A stretch of DNA of 24,880 nt. Origin: Bacillota bacterium. Its GTDB lineage: Bacteria > Bacillota > Desulfitobacteriia > Desulfitobacteriales > Desulfitobacteriaceae. The stretch spans positions 1 to 24,880 of the forward strand of contig JAEWCM010000108.1 in NCBI GenBank assembly GCA_023390635.1, written 5' to 3'. The translations under genes and the position numbers were made by a program. A model generated the notes under the pieces. That model was not told the origin of the DNA. It did no database searches and was given only the letters and a program-made list of their open reading frames with translations. Of this stretch, positions 14,014 to 23,267 are shown piece by piece (positions within the stretch are counted from its first letter, which is position 1; every line of letters begins with the position of its first letter).

Positions 14014-15086
14014 TACATCAGCACTTCCCTCAAGGCGCTAATCAAAAACTCATTATCCTGATGCTTCTTGATAGCTACACGATAATATCCTGGGGATAGG
14101 CCGGGATAATTACTGCAATCCCTGATCATTATCCCCTTATTCAGCATTTTCTCTCCCAGCAGCTGATCCTTTTTTTGACGAAAAAAAATATAATTGGCCT
14201 GAGAATCATAGACCTTAAGGCCCAACTGTGACAATGCCTCTTTCAAATACTGACGTTCTTCCTTGATTAAATGCCGGGTAGCTCTCCTGTAATCTGAATT
14301 ATCATCCAGTGCAGCGATCCCTGCCGCCTGGGCAGTGACCGATACATGCCAGGGCTGTCCATACCCATTTAAGGCATTATTCAAGCCCCTGGAAGCGCAG
14401 ATGCCATAGCCCAGGCGAATACCAGGCATGGCGTAAAACTTGGTAAAGGCTTTAAGTATAAAAAGCTGGGGAGATTCAGCACAGAAGGAAACCATTGAAT
14501 AAGCTTCTCTGTCATCGAGAAAATCAATGAAGCATTCATCGATGAAAAGAAATATATTCCACTTTCGGCATTTTTCAAGTACATTTTCCAGATAGGTCTT
14601 TTGTATCGGCAATCCTGTCGGATTATTTGGATTGCACAATACAATCATATCCAAGTCCGGTCCCATCCTATGAAGAAAATCTTCACCCAGCAGAAATCCT
14701 TTTTCTTCTTCCAGCCTGTAATGGGAAACTTCGCAGCCCACTTCCTTCATCCCTGCCTCATATTCTAAAAAAGTAGGCACAGGCAGCAGAGCTCTTCTAG
14801 GCCTCAGCACGTGCATCAGGCGGAAAATAAGGTCCGCCGCTCCATTTCCGCATGTAATGAAGGAAGGATCAACTCCTTCATGCCCGGCAATCTTGCTTCT
14901 TAATATCCTGCATTGAGGATCAGGATAATGAATCACTTGATCAATGGATCGAATCATCGCCCACCTGACTGAATCAGCCAAACCTAAAGGGTTAATGTTA
15001 GCAGAAAAGTCAAGTATGTCCTCTGCCTCCAAACCTGTCCTTTCGGTAGCCGTGTAAATGTCTCCACCATGTATTTGATTGCTCAC
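14013..15086 (-). CDS. cobD: L-threonine-O-3-phosphate decarboxylase CobD
   Basis: 357 residues, a fold-type I PLP enzyme related to histidinol-phosphate aminotransferase. It makes (R)-1-amino-2-propanol O-phosphate, the arm CbiB attaches to adenosylcobyric acid. Motifs: DFSANINPLG at the start, CNPNNPTG, the FIDECFIDF strand and K216 in AFTKFYAMPGIRLGYG, the PLP Schiff-base lysine. Start is GTG at 15086, overlapping the cbiB stop by 4 bases (GTGA), with GGGGG upstream; the earlier in-frame start would add 10 residues inside cbiB. Its substrate requires an L-threonine kinase, none of which (PduX type) is seen in the window. Confidence 0.94.
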   Translation of the reverse strand: MSNQIHGGDIYTATERTGLEAEDILDFSANINPLGLADSVRWAMIRSIDQVIHYPDPQCRILRSKIAGHEGVDPSFITCGNGAADLIFRLMHVLRPRRALLPVPTFLEYEAGMKEVGCEVSHYRLEEEKGFLLGEDFLHRMGPDLDMIVLCNPNNPTGLPIQKTYLENVLEKCRKWNIFLFIDECFIDFLDDREAYSMVSFCAESPQLFILKAFTKFYAMPGIRLGYGICASRGLNNALNGYGQPWHVSVTAQAAGIAALDDNSDYRRATRHLIKEERQYLKEALSQLGLKVYDSQANYIFFRQKKDQLLGEKMLNKGIMIRDCSNYPGLSPGYYRVAIKKHQDNEFLISALREVLM

Positions 15087-16072
15087 CCTGACAGACCCCC
15101 ATTTCCCCAAAACCACAATACAGCGGCTCGCAGCAGCAAAGCCCCTCCCAGCCCCAAACCGGCTGTCATGTAAAGCAGTCGGTTCGCACGGGCAATATCC
15201 TCAACCTCAACACTTCGCAAATGATCCCCGATGGTGGGCTTAGATACGGGTTTACCGAAATAACTGGACTCGCCCCCCAGCTTCAAGCCCAACGCTCCCG
15301 CACAGGCTGCCTCAGGATGGGCACTGTTGGGACTGGCATGATTGTGCTTATCCCTTTGATAGACGCGGCAGGCTCCTTGATAATCCAGGCTCAGCAGGGC
15401 AGCACTTCCTATCATCAGCCACGCGGAAGCCCTAGCTGGTAAATAATTAAAAAGATCATCCAGCTTAGCCGCCGGTTTGCCAAAATATAAATAGCGCTCA
15501 TTTTTATAGCCGATCATAGAATCTAACGTATTAACCGCTTTGTAAACCATTCCCAGGACAGGACCTCCCAATGCCATAAAAAATAAAGGAGCGATCACGC
15601 CATCCCCTGTATTCTCCGCCACTGTCTCAACAGCCGCCCGGCATACTTCTGCTTCATCCAGCTTGTCCGTATCCCTTCCCACAATGCGAGACAAACAGTA
15701 TCTGGCCTGTACCAGATCTCCATCCTTCAACTGATCATAGACTTTCATGCTCTCTGCCTTAAGCCCATTAACCGCCAAGACCTGGTAAGCCATGATTACC
15801 TCTACAAAAAAAGCGGCCGCCGGATGAAAGAAGCCAGCCAGCACTATGACAGCCCAGGCTAAACTTCCCGTTCCTCCCGTAATAAAGAGAACGAGCAGAC
15901 ATCCACCCCATAGTTGTCCGGAAGGTGTTTTAGGAAAGAGGGCTCTGATCACCTTTTCCCCCTTGCTGATCCCTAATCCAATCAAGCGCACAGGGTGAGG
16001 AAGCCAAGGAGGATCTCCTATCAACAAATCCAAAATAAAACCAAGCAAGATTACTAACATTCCGTGGATCAT
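15083..16072 (-). CDS. cbiB: Adenosylcobinamide-phosphate synthase CbiB
   Basis: 329 residues, an integral membrane protein with several hydrophobic segments (start, about 60-95, 165-185, 215-230, 300-320). Family signatures: LDLLIGDPPWLPHPVRLIG (15-33), the VAENTGDGVIAPLFFMALGG region and NTLDSMIGYKNERYLYFGKPAAKLDD. It condenses adenosylcobyric acid with aminopropanol phosphate. ATGA overlap with cbiA upstream and GTGA overlap with cobD downstream show coupling with the gene that makes its second substrate. Confidence 0.97.
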   Translation of the reverse strand: MIHGMLVILLGFILDLLIGDPPWLPHPVRLIGLGISKGEKVIRALFPKTPSGQLWGGCLLVLFITGGTGSLAWAVIVLAGFFHPAAAFFVEVIMAYQVLAVNGLKAESMKVYDQLKDGDLVQARYCLSRIVGRDTDKLDEAEVCRAAVETVAENTGDGVIAPLFFMALGGPVLGMVYKAVNTLDSMIGYKNERYLYFGKPAAKLDDLFNYLPARASAWLMIGSAALLSLDYQGACRVYQRDKHNHASPNSAHPEAACAGALGLKLGGESSYFGKPVSKPTIGDHLRSVEVEDIARANRLLYMTAGLGLGGALLLRAAVLWFWGNGGLSG

Positions 16073-17538
16073 AAGACACTTCCACCTTCTGATCCCTCTT
16101 TAAACCGGATACTCTGGCTAATAAAATTCCGGGCAAAATCAGGATTTCCCCACAAATGCAGGTGAGGATATCCGGCCATCAGCACCGGACTGACATGGAA
16201 GCATTCCCACATCTTATTCCCCACTGGCTTTTCTGCTTTAAAACCAGTGCCGCAATGATCCGCGTCGGAATAATGGAACTCATGTCCCCTAATCCGCGCT
16301 CCCTGTTTAGCCAACAAAGAGTCTTCATTTGCTGTCAAATCAATATAGCCAAACCGCTTCAACCCTTCAGTCATGCGACTTTCCCCCGGCAAATATCCCA
16401 CCATGTCCCATTCTGTTCCATCTAAAAGATGCAACTTATGGGTCAAATACATAAATCCCCCACACTCTGCCCAGCAGGGAAGGCCTCCGGCTAAGGCCGC
16501 CTTGATGCTTGTCTTCATCGTTACATTGGCGGCTAACTTAGATGCAAAGATCTCAGGATAACCTCCTCCCAGATATAAGCCATGAATATTCTCCGGCAAG
16601 GCCTTATCCTCAAGGGGACTGAAAAAAGTCAAACTGGCCCCCAGCCTTTCCAACAACTCCAAATTATCCTGATAGTAAAAACAAAAAGCCTGATCTTTCG
16701 CTACTGCTATATTTACTGTTGGGCGTCGTGTCTGACCCAGCTTTATTAGAAAATCAGGAGGCTGAACATCCATCGGCTCCGCTTGAGCCGCCAATTTGCA
16801 GATACCCACCAAATCGAGCGTATCTCTTCCCTGCTTCGCCAGTCTTTCCATCACAGACTCCAGTTCCTCCAGCTCTTCAGCTGGAATCAATCCCAAATGC
16901 CTGCTTTCCAGGGCACAATCAGGCATTTTGGGCAGATAACCGTAAACTTTAATATGCAGTTGATCCTCCACCAAGGTTTTTAGCAGGGAATAGCTTCCTG
17001 CACTAACTTGATTAAAAATAACTCCCTGAATCTGATTACCAGGCCTGAAATCCATATATCCTTTAATCAAAGCTACTGCCGAAAGAGACATTCCTGCACT
17101 ATTTACTACTAAAAGAACCGGTGTCCGAGTAAACTCAGCCACCTCGTATGTACTGCCCTCTGTACGTTGCCCTCCCAAGCCATCATAAAAGCCCATCACT
17201 CCTTCCAGAACAGAGAGATCTGCTCCCTGCCCTCCCTGGTAAAGCAACCATTTCACGGTTCCCCGATCGAGCAGAAAGGAGTCAAGGTTTCTGGAATGTC
17301 TGTCTGTAATAGTCCTGTGAAACATAGGATCAATATAATCAGGGCCGCACTTGAAAGCCTGGATCACCCTGCCCGTCCCTCTTAACGCCCCTAAAAGGGC
17401 ACAGGTCACCGTCGTTTTGCCGCACCCACTGTTCGTCCCCGCCAGCAAAACTCTGGGAAATTCATTTTGATTAATCATTTCACTGCTTGTTTTAATCTTG
17501 TCCATCATAGCCTCTTCCCATTGCCCTTCTCGATCCAT
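16069..17538 (-). CDS. cbiA: Cobyrinic acid a,c-diamide synthase CbiA
   Basis: 489 residues. It amidates side chains a and c of cobyrinic acid using ATP and glutamine. The P-loop GTNSGCGKTT (about 34-43), the GVMGFYDG motif, the YLGGGYPE motif and the glutaminase segment CWAECGGFMYLT with C359 identify it. The start is uncertain: the ATG at 17538 has only a weak ribosome site, while tandem ATGs at 17508 and 17505 follow GAAGAGG; the first 27 residues are outside the conserved domain either way. The ATGA at its end overlaps cbiB. Gap to cbiET is 29 bases. Confidence 0.96.
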   Translation of the reverse strand: MDREGQWEEAMMDKIKTSSEMINQNEFPRVLLAGTNSGCGKTTVTCALLGALRGTGRVIQAFKCGPDYIDPMFHRTITDRHSRNLDSFLLDRGTVKWLLYQGGQGADLSVLEGVMGFYDGLGGQRTEGSTYEVAEFTRTPVLLVVNSAGMSLSAVALIKGYMDFRPGNQIQGVIFNQVSAGSYSLLKTLVEDQLHIKVYGYLPKMPDCALESRHLGLIPAEELEELESVMERLAKQGRDTLDLVGICKLAAQAEPMDVQPPDFLIKLGQTRRPTVNIAVAKDQAFCFYYQDNLELLERLGASLTFFSPLEDKALPENIHGLYLGGGYPEIFASKLAANVTMKTSIKAALAGGLPCWAECGGFMYLTHKLHLLDGTEWDMVGYLPGESRMTEGLKRFGYIDLTANEDSLLAKQGARIRGHEFHYSDADHCGTGFKAEKPVGNKMWECFHVSPVLMAGYPHLHLWGNPDFARNFISQSIRFKEGSEGGSVL

Positions 17539-17567
17539 CTCACTGCAAATTCCATAAAATTTACGGC

Positions 17568-18791
17568 TTAACCACCGCTGATAATATAAATCGGGTTTTG
17601 GCCCATCAACATATGAGATCGGCCTACTTTTTTCGTTCTGGCAATACCGACTTGAATAAGTTCTACATCCTGCATTCCCAGTTCCTCTAAAAGGGTGACT
17701 GCTTCCAAAGCCGTCTCCAGAGTTATGGCATTAATCACAATCCGAATGGCAGAGTTCAATTCTATCAACTTATGCACAATGGGGGACAGCTTGCCCTGAC
17801 TACCGCCGATAAACGCCCGGTCCGGTACCGGCAGTTCCGCCAGGTTCTCCGGAGCTTCAGCTAATACAGGCACAATATTATGCACATGAAAACGGGCGGC
17901 ATTTTTTTCTATCAGCCGGATACCGGCCTCCTCCTTCTCCACCGCATAAACCTTCCCTTCAGGCAGGCGCAATGCGCATTCCACAGAAACAGAACCTGTC
18001 CCGGCTCCAATGTCAAATACAGTATGATGCCCTGCCAGCCTTAACTTGCTGATAGAGATACTGCGCACCTCTTCTTTGGTCATGGGCAGCTCGCCTCTCA
18101 CGAACTGCTCATCAGGAATGCCGGCATACCGCCAACCTTCTCCTCTTGGTTCGCCGGGATTTTCAATCAGCATAACGGCTAAAGAATCAAACTCCTCTTT
18201 TACCAGTTGAAAAGCTTGAGCACTCAAAATCCGCTCTTCAGGATAGGATAACCTTTCTCCTACATGGACGGGCAAATGCCCCCATCCATTTTCACTCAGC
18301 AAACCGCATATATCCTGAACCCTTACCTTCCCTCCTGTCAGGACAAAAACCCGCCGATTATCCCTCACGCCTTGAAGAAGGTTTTGGTCTCTGCCATGGA
18401 GGCTGATTACTTTCACATCATGCCACGATTGTTTCAGCTTAGCACAAAAATATTGCAAGGAGCTGACACCGTTATAAAATTCGACTTCATATTCTTCCTC
18501 TAATTCAGCATACAGATTTTTTGCCAAGCTGTAAAATCCACAATCTCCCGAGACCAAAACGGAGATATTCTCTACGCCTCGATGGGCTCTAATCTGTTCT
18601 GCAATTTTTTCCAGGTTGTTGCCTACGTCAATTCCTTTTATTCGGGTGGAAGCGACTCCTTCGATCATTCTGGTTGATCCGATCACCACCGCACTAGTGC
18701 TGATGATTTCCCTGGCCTGCCATGTCAGCAGGGTCGGATCCCCAGGCCCGATTCCTACAATATTTATTTTTGGCAATGGCTTGCTGTCCAT
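17568..18791 (-). CDS. cbiET: Fused CbiE-CbiT, cobalt-precorrin-7 C5- and -6B C15-methyltransferase (decarboxylating)
   Basis: 407 residues, two enzymes in one chain as in CobL. The N-terminal half (about 8-200) is a tetrapyrrole methylase starting NIVGIGPGDPTLLTWQA, the CbiE part. The C-terminal half (about 220-407) is a class I SAM methyltransferase with VFDIGAGTGSVSVECAL near 258-274 and DRAFIGGSQGKL, the CbiT part, which methylates C15 and decarboxylates the C12 acetate. Many Firmicutes have separate cbiE and cbiT; here the frame is continuous. It follows cbiX after 49 bases. Confidence 0.96.
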   Translation of the reverse strand: MDSKPLPKINIVGIGPGDPTLLTWQAREIISTSAVVIGSTRMIEGVASTRIKGIDVGNNLEKIAEQIRAHRGVENISVLVSGDCGFYSLAKNLYAELEEEYEVEFYNGVSSLQYFCAKLKQSWHDVKVISLHGRDQNLLQGVRDNRRVFVLTGGKVRVQDICGLLSENGWGHLPVHVGERLSYPEERILSAQAFQLVKEEFDSLAVMLIENPGEPRGEGWRYAGIPDEQFVRGELPMTKEEVRSISISKLRLAGHHTVFDIGAGTGSVSVECALRLPEGKVYAVEKEEAGIRLIEKNAARFHVHNIVPVLAEAPENLAELPVPDRAFIGGSQGKLSPIVHKLIELNSAIRIVINAITLETALEAVTLLEELGMQDVELIQVGIARTKKVGRSHMLMGQNPIYIISGG

Positions 18792-18840
18792 AAAACCCTA
18801 TTTTCCTTTCCGGCTCTCCCGCCTGGATTATGGAGCGACT

Positions 18841-19200
18841 CTAACAAACTGCCTTAATCTTATCCACCAGGATCATTGCCAGGCGATCGTCATCACCTAA
18901 AGTAGACTCGAGGGTTACCTTTATATTAGTATGGCTTGCCCTGAACTTCTCCAACTCTGCCGGAATATCCTCTTCAATGTGAACACCATTAAAAAGGAAA
19001 TAAGGAATGACCTTAATATCCGTAGCCCCCTGCTCTACCAAGTTTCCCAATCCCCGGCTCAGATCTTTTTCCGAGAATTGCATAAATGCGCTATCCAATA
19101 GATCTGTCTTTACTGCCGCTCTCACCTTATTCACAATGGAAGCTAATACCTCTTCCGTTTCTTTTTTTCTACTGCCATGAGCTAAAATTAATATTCCTGT
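18841..19200 (-). CDS. cbiX: Sirohydrochlorin cobaltochelatase, small CbiX
   Basis: 119 residues, the half-size CbiX-S form, which works as a homodimer and inserts cobalt into sirohydrochlorin. The likely metal-binding histidines are H9 in ILAHGSRKKETEE and H75 in NGVHIEEDIP. The start at 19200 is preferred because AAGGA lies 9 bases before it; the ATG 12 bases earlier abuts that site. It is the only chelatase seen in the operon (no cbiK), so it should catalyse the first committed step. A SirB-like iron chelatase for siroheme is the alternative, less likely here. Confidence 0.93.
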   Translation of the reverse strand, partial: TGILILAHGSRKKETEEVLASIVNKVRAAVKTDLLDSAFMQFSEKDLSRGLGNLVEQGATDIKVIPYFLFNGVHIEEDIPAELEKFRASHTNIKVTLESTLGDDDRLAMILVDKIKAVC

Positions 19201-19228
19201 CATGTAAACCATTCCTTTCCCGACCTAA

Positions 19229-20002
19229 TTAATTATTCAAGATGCGATGAACCAACTCTATCACCTGATTAGGGCTTAAGCCTTCTTCCTCCGGCTTTTT
19301 GATCAAAACAACCTGACAACCGGCTGCTTCGGCAGCCGCAATCTTCTCCCCTAGCCCTCCTGCCTGCCCACTGTCCTTGGTCACCAAAAAATCGGCTTCT
19401 ATCATCCGCAGCATGGCCAGGTTCATTTCACGGGTAAAAGGCCCTTGCATGGCAATCAAGTGCTTCCCTTTGATTCCCAAAGCAATACACTCGGAAAGCA
19501 CCTCCGGAACGGGCAATACCCGGGCATATACTCTCTCTTCATAATGACTCAGGCAGGTAAAGCACTTTAATTCCTTACTCCCGGTTGTAACGAACACATT
19601 TCCTCTCATTCCTTGCAAGTAGTCAACCGCTGCATTGCAATCCTCAACTACGATTACATCGCCTGCTGCTTCCCCCTCTGCCGCTCCGGCAGGTGAAGGC
19701 CTTTTGCACCTGATATAAGGTACCCCTGTTTGCGCGGAAACAACCTGAGTATTCCTACTCACTTCCTCTGCATAGGGGTGAGTAGCATCAATGATCAGGA
19801 ACGGCCTGTCCTGCTCAACCATTTCCGTCATTGACTCCCGATCCAGTCTTCCCACTCTGATCTCAACCTCAGGCAGCGGGCCTACTACCTCTTTTCCATA
19901 CTCTGAAGCCACTGTCAGAATGGTAGGAATGTTCAAAGCTGAAAACTTCTCCGCCAGCATGCGGCCTTCTGTGGTTCCGCCCAATAGCCATAGCTTCTTC
20001 AT
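19229..20002 (-). CDS. cbiJ: Cobalt-precorrin-6A reductase CbiJ
   Basis: 257 residues. It reduces cobalt-precorrin-6A to 6B with a pyridine nucleotide. CbiJ/CobK family features: LLGGTTEGRMLAEKF at the start, IDATHPYAEEVSRN (about 92-105), NVFVTTGSKEL and LIAMQGPFTREMN followed by VTKDSGQAGG. The ATG overlaps the cbiH stop by 4 bases (ATGA). Confidence 0.96.
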   Translation of the reverse strand: MKKLWLLGGTTEGRMLAEKFSALNIPTILTVASEYGKEVVGPLPEVEIRVGRLDRESMTEMVEQDRPFLIIDATHPYAEEVSRNTQVVSAQTGVPYIRCKRPSPAGAAEGEAAGDVIVVEDCNAAVDYLQGMRGNVFVTTGSKELKCFTCLSHYEERVYARVLPVPEVLSECIALGIKGKHLIAMQGPFTREMNLAMLRMIEADFLVTKDSGQAGGLGEKIAAAEAAGCQVVLIKKPEEEGLSPNQVIELVHRILNN

Positions 20003-20730
20003 TTCAATTCACGGTAACCGCGGGGAGTTACCAGCCTTCCATTCATCACAAAAGTCTGGTCGTTGCCAATCAACACAGTGGTGAACATATCGACCTCTTG
20101 CTCCGCCATTTCCGCCAAGGTCCCAATATAATGTGTTTCTCCGGGCCGCCCTGCATTCCTCACCCAGCCGGAAGGGGTATCCGATCGCTTGTACTGACCA
20201 ATAATATAACAAGCCTTCTTCAGATAATTATGCCGCTGCCGGCTGGAAGGATTGTAGAGACAAATGACAAAATCTCCTTGAGCTGCACACTGCAGACGCC
20301 GCTCGATTGTTTCCCACGGAGTCAGGAGATCACTGAGACTAACCAGGCAAAAATCATGAGTTAAAGGTGCTCCCAGCACAGCGGCGGCCGAACAAGCGGC
20401 GGTAATGCCCGGGACCACCTCAATTTCCACTTCAGGGCTATCTTTGGCCACTTCCATCAGCACCCCGGCCATCCCATAAACTCCCGCATCTCCGCTGGAA
20501 ACCAAGGCTACCGTTTGCCCTTTTTGAGCCTCGGCCAAGGTTTGCCGGCACCGCTCCACTTCTTTGGTCATTGGCGTCGTTTCCAGACGCTTATGGGCAA
20601 ATTGTTCCCTGATTAAATCAATATATGTGCTATACCCGAAGATGACATCGCTTTGTTCCAAAGCCGCTGCAGCCCGGGGAGTCATCTCATTCCAACCGCC
20701 CGGTCCTAACCCTACTACAAAGATCTTCAT
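19999..20730 (-). CDS. cbiH: Cobalt-factor III C17-methyltransferase CbiH
   Basis: 243 residues, a tetrapyrrole methylase. It methylates C17 with ring contraction. The SAM-binding start VVGLGPGGWNEMTPRAAAAL, the VSSGDAGVYGMAG loop and the C-terminal half with CLYNPSSRQR are the CbiH/CobJ signature. The ATG at 20730 is chosen, with GGGAG 9 bases upstream; the GTG six bases earlier is too close to that site. cbiG ends 16 bases upstream, and cbiJ overlaps its stop. Confidence 0.96.
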   Translation of the reverse strand: MKIFVVGLGPGGWNEMTPRAAAALEQSDVIFGYSTYIDLIREQFAHKRLETTPMTKEVERCRQTLAEAQKGQTVALVSSGDAGVYGMAGVLMEVAKDSPEVEIEVVPGITAACSAAAVLGAPLTHDFCLVSLSDLLTPWETIERRLQCAAQGDFVICLYNPSSRQRHNYLKKACYIIGQYKRSDTPSGWVRNAGRPGETHYIGTLAEMAEQEVDMFTTVLIGNDQTFVMNGRLVTPRGYRELK

Positions 20731-20746
20731 TTCCACTCTCTCCCGT

Positions 20747-21820
20747 CTAAAACACGACCTGCCAATCGGCAGCCGCCACTGCCACCGTAACTCCCTCGCC
20801 CACCGTTCGCCCTCCGATCAACCGTCCGCCTCCGCTGGCCAGCACAGCCGCCCGTTCTGCCACATTGTCCGTACCGGTAATCGTTCGGACAAACTCGGAG
20901 GAAGAGAAATCTCCTTCCGCCCGGTTAAGTTGATCAGCGGTATAGGTAAGAAACTCCACTCCATAAGTAGCAGCCAGTTCTTCTAATCCCTGCTCATCCT
21001 TTTTCAGGTCAATTGAAGCAATATTTCTAAGAGCCTCAATCGTTAACCCTCTTTGGTCCAGGGCTTCTCCCACCACCTGACTGATCACCTGCATTGAGGT
21101 ATAGCGACGGCAGCCTATTCCCAAGGTCAGCACTTTGGGAAAAAGATTTAGGGTCCGGGGAAAAGGCTGCTTTTCCCGATAAGGCGTAATGCATACTCCC
21201 AGTTTCAAATCGGACCAGCGATCTTTCTCTTCCAAAAAAGCTACTTTTCGAAATCCATCAGGCACCCTTCCATTAATAGGGAACTCGGAATAAAGACCTA
21301 CTTCCTCCCCTTCCAGCAGGGCACCAGAAATATGCTTGACCATCTCTAATTCACCAATCACACAATCGTGGTGCACTGCCCACTCATCAATCCCTACCAG
21401 TCCGTTTAAGTCGGTAGCCGTGGAGATAACAGCCTGTCCACCGGTGATCCCGGCAATGCACCGGGCCAGAGCATTCGCTCCTCCGATATGACCGGACAGC
21501 AAGGGCACTGCAAACGTCCCCAGTTCATCTATCGCTACCACTGCCGGATCTGCATCTTTTCCTTTCAGGAAAGGGGCAATCATCCGCACCACGATTCCGC
21601 AGGCACTGATAAAGATTAAAGCATCGGCCCGATAAAAATATTCTGCCGTCCATTGTGCAAGAGAGCCGGTGATAGGATTCACCTCCGCTCCGGCCTTAAC
21701 ATGCCTGGAAATAGCATGGACAGCAACATCATAGCCATTATCGGCTTCTCTTATTTTTTCTGCCAAAAAGCTTCCTAATTCTACCCCTTTTTTTGTACAG
21801 GCCACCACACAAATCTTCAT
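20747..21820 (-). CDS. cbiG: Cobalt-precorrin-5A hydrolase CbiG
   Basis: 357 residues. It opens the delta-lactone of cobalt-precorrin-5A and releases acetaldehyde, a step found only in the anaerobic pathway. N-terminal part: CTKKGVELG and GGANALARCIAGITGGQAVISTATDLNG (about 113-140). C-terminal CbiG domain: LGIGCRRYTSMQVISQVV (about 235-252), with SSEFVRTITGTDNVAERAAVLASGGG near the end. ATGA overlap with cbiF. Confidence 0.96.
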   Translation of the reverse strand: MKICVVACTKKGVELGSFLAEKIREADNGYDVAVHAISRHVKAGAEVNPITGSLAQWTAEYFYRADALIFISACGIVVRMIAPFLKGKDADPAVVAIDELGTFAVPLLSGHIGGANALARCIAGITGGQAVISTATDLNGLVGIDEWAVHHDCVIGELEMVKHISGALLEGEEVGLYSEFPINGRVPDGFRKVAFLEEKDRWSDLKLGVCITPYREKQPFPRTLNLFPKVLTLGIGCRRYTSMQVISQVVGEALDQRGLTIEALRNIASIDLKKDEQGLEELAATYGVEFLTYTADQLNRAEGDFSSSEFVRTITGTDNVAERAAVLASGGGRLIGGRTVGEGVTVAVAAADWQVVF

Positions 21821-22575
21821 GACTTCGTCCCTTCTCTGTACTCATGGGTGAAATCAGGGTGGTAAAGGAGGGAGCGGGCATAATCGTCATTTAGAAAATT
21901 ACCCACCAAAATCAAAGCTGTTTTCTTAATTCCATGGGCTTTAGCCAATTCCGGGAGGGTCGTTACGGTACCGCGCAGCACCTTCTCATCCGGCCAACTC
22001 GCCTTATAAACCAAGGCTGCCGGAGTATCCGCTTTATATCCCCCTGCCATTAAGCGCTGGGCAAGCTGTTCTAATCTGCCAGCGCTAAGAAAAATAGCCA
22101 TGGTAGCCTGATGAGCCGCCAACAAAGAAATCTCTTCCTTCGGGGGTACTGGAGTCCGTCCCTCCATCCGCGTGATGATAACCGTCTGACTAACTTCGGG
22201 CAAGGTGTATTCCGCCTTCAAGGAAGCTGACGCGCCGAACAAGGAACTGACTCCAGGCACCACTTCATAGGAGAGTTCATACCGATCCAAACCATCCATC
22301 TGCTCTCGAATCGCTCCGAAAATGGCCGGATCTCCTGTATGCAGCCGCACGACCAGCCGGCCTGCCTGGGCTGCCGGCACCATGACTGCCAGTACTTCCT
22401 CCAGGGTCATCCCGGCGCTGTCGTAAATAGCACACTCTTCTTTAGCATTTTCCAGCAGCTGCGGATTGACCAGTGATCCGGCATAAACAATCACATCAGC
22501 AGCTTCCAGCAACTTCCGGCCTTTCACTGTAATCAGCTCCGGGTCACCCGGTCCGGCCCCCACGAAATAAATCAT
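21817..22575 (-). CDS. cbiF: Cobalt-precorrin-4 C11-methyltransferase CbiF
   Basis: 252 residues, a tetrapyrrole methylase. It starts MIYFVGAGPGDPELITVKGRKLL and carries YAGSLVNPQLL, LHTGDPAIFGAIREQ and ITRMEGRTPVP, the CbiF/CobM signature (the last distinguishes it from CbiL). It methylates C11 of cobalt-precorrin-4. It overlaps cbiL upstream and cbiG downstream by 4 bases each. Confidence 0.97.
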   Translation of the reverse strand: MIYFVGAGPGDPELITVKGRKLLEAADVIVYAGSLVNPQLLENAKEECAIYDSAGMTLEEVLAVMVPAAQAGRLVVRLHTGDPAIFGAIREQMDGLDRYELSYEVVPGVSSLFGASASLKAEYTLPEVSQTVIITRMEGRTPVPPKEEISLLAAHQATMAIFLSAGRLEQLAQRLMAGGYKADTPAALVYKASWPDEKVLRGTVTTLPELAKAHGIKKTALILVGNFLNDDYARSLLYHPDFTHEYREGTKS

Positions 22576-23267
22576 GCTTCAGAATCTCCTTCCTTTACCA
22601 CTAACAAAGAAAAATAACCAGCCTGATCATCGGCCGAATCCAGGTCCGAAAAAATTCTTTCCCCTTCCATCCCGCACCGCTCAACCATAGCACCATGCTT
22701 ACTCTGCCCTGATTCCTGCAGATATTTCTTTATCAGTTTCAATTTCTTGCCTGATTTCATCAATATTTTCGTACCCGGCCATTGCATGCCCTCCAATGCC
22801 CCTTCATAAGAGGCAGGAATAATATGTAGAGGCTGCTCACCTTCACACAGAGGTTGATTTAAACAGGCCGCTGCCGCACAGAAAGAAGGAACACCAGGCA
22901 CAAACCTAGCCTTTAATCCCCTTTTCTCCACAATTCTGTGAATGTAGATGAAAGTTGAATAAATGGAGGGATCTCCTAACGTCAGGAAGGCCACATCCTT
23001 CTCCTGCTCCAAATACTCAATCAGAGTTTGGGCCGCCTCAAAATGACTGGCCTGCAGCACTTCCCGATCACGGGTCATAGGAAGTTTTAATTCAAGCACC
23101 GGCTTTTTTCCTACATAGGACCGGGCAATGCTTAACGCAGTCCGTTCGCTTTCACCGTTTCCCGGAACAGCGATGACAGCCGCATTTTCAATGATCTTTA
23201 CTGCTTTATAAGTAATAAGCTCAGGGTCACCTGGACCCACGCCAACGCCATACAAAATTCCGCTCAT
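22572..23267 (-). CDS. cbiL: Cobalt-factor II C20-methyltransferase CbiL
   Basis: 231 residues, a tetrapyrrole methylase. GVGVGPGDPELITYKAVKII at the start, LKLPMTRDREVL, FLTLGDPSIYSTFIYI and VPGVPSFCAAAACL are CbiL/CobI motifs. It methylates C20, the carbon later lost on ring contraction. AGGAGG-type ribosome site inside the end of cbiD; ATGA overlap with it. Confidence 0.97.
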   Translation of the reverse strand: MSGILYGVGVGPGDPELITYKAVKIIENAAVIAVPGNGESERTALSIARSYVGKKPVLELKLPMTRDREVLQASHFEAAQTLIEYLEQEKDVAFLTLGDPSIYSTFIYIHRIVEKRGLKARFVPGVPSFCAAAACLNQPLCEGEQPLHIIPASYEGALEGMQWPGTKILMKSGKKLKLIKKYLQESGQSKHGAMVERCGMEGERIFSDLDSADDQAGYFSLLVVKEGDSEA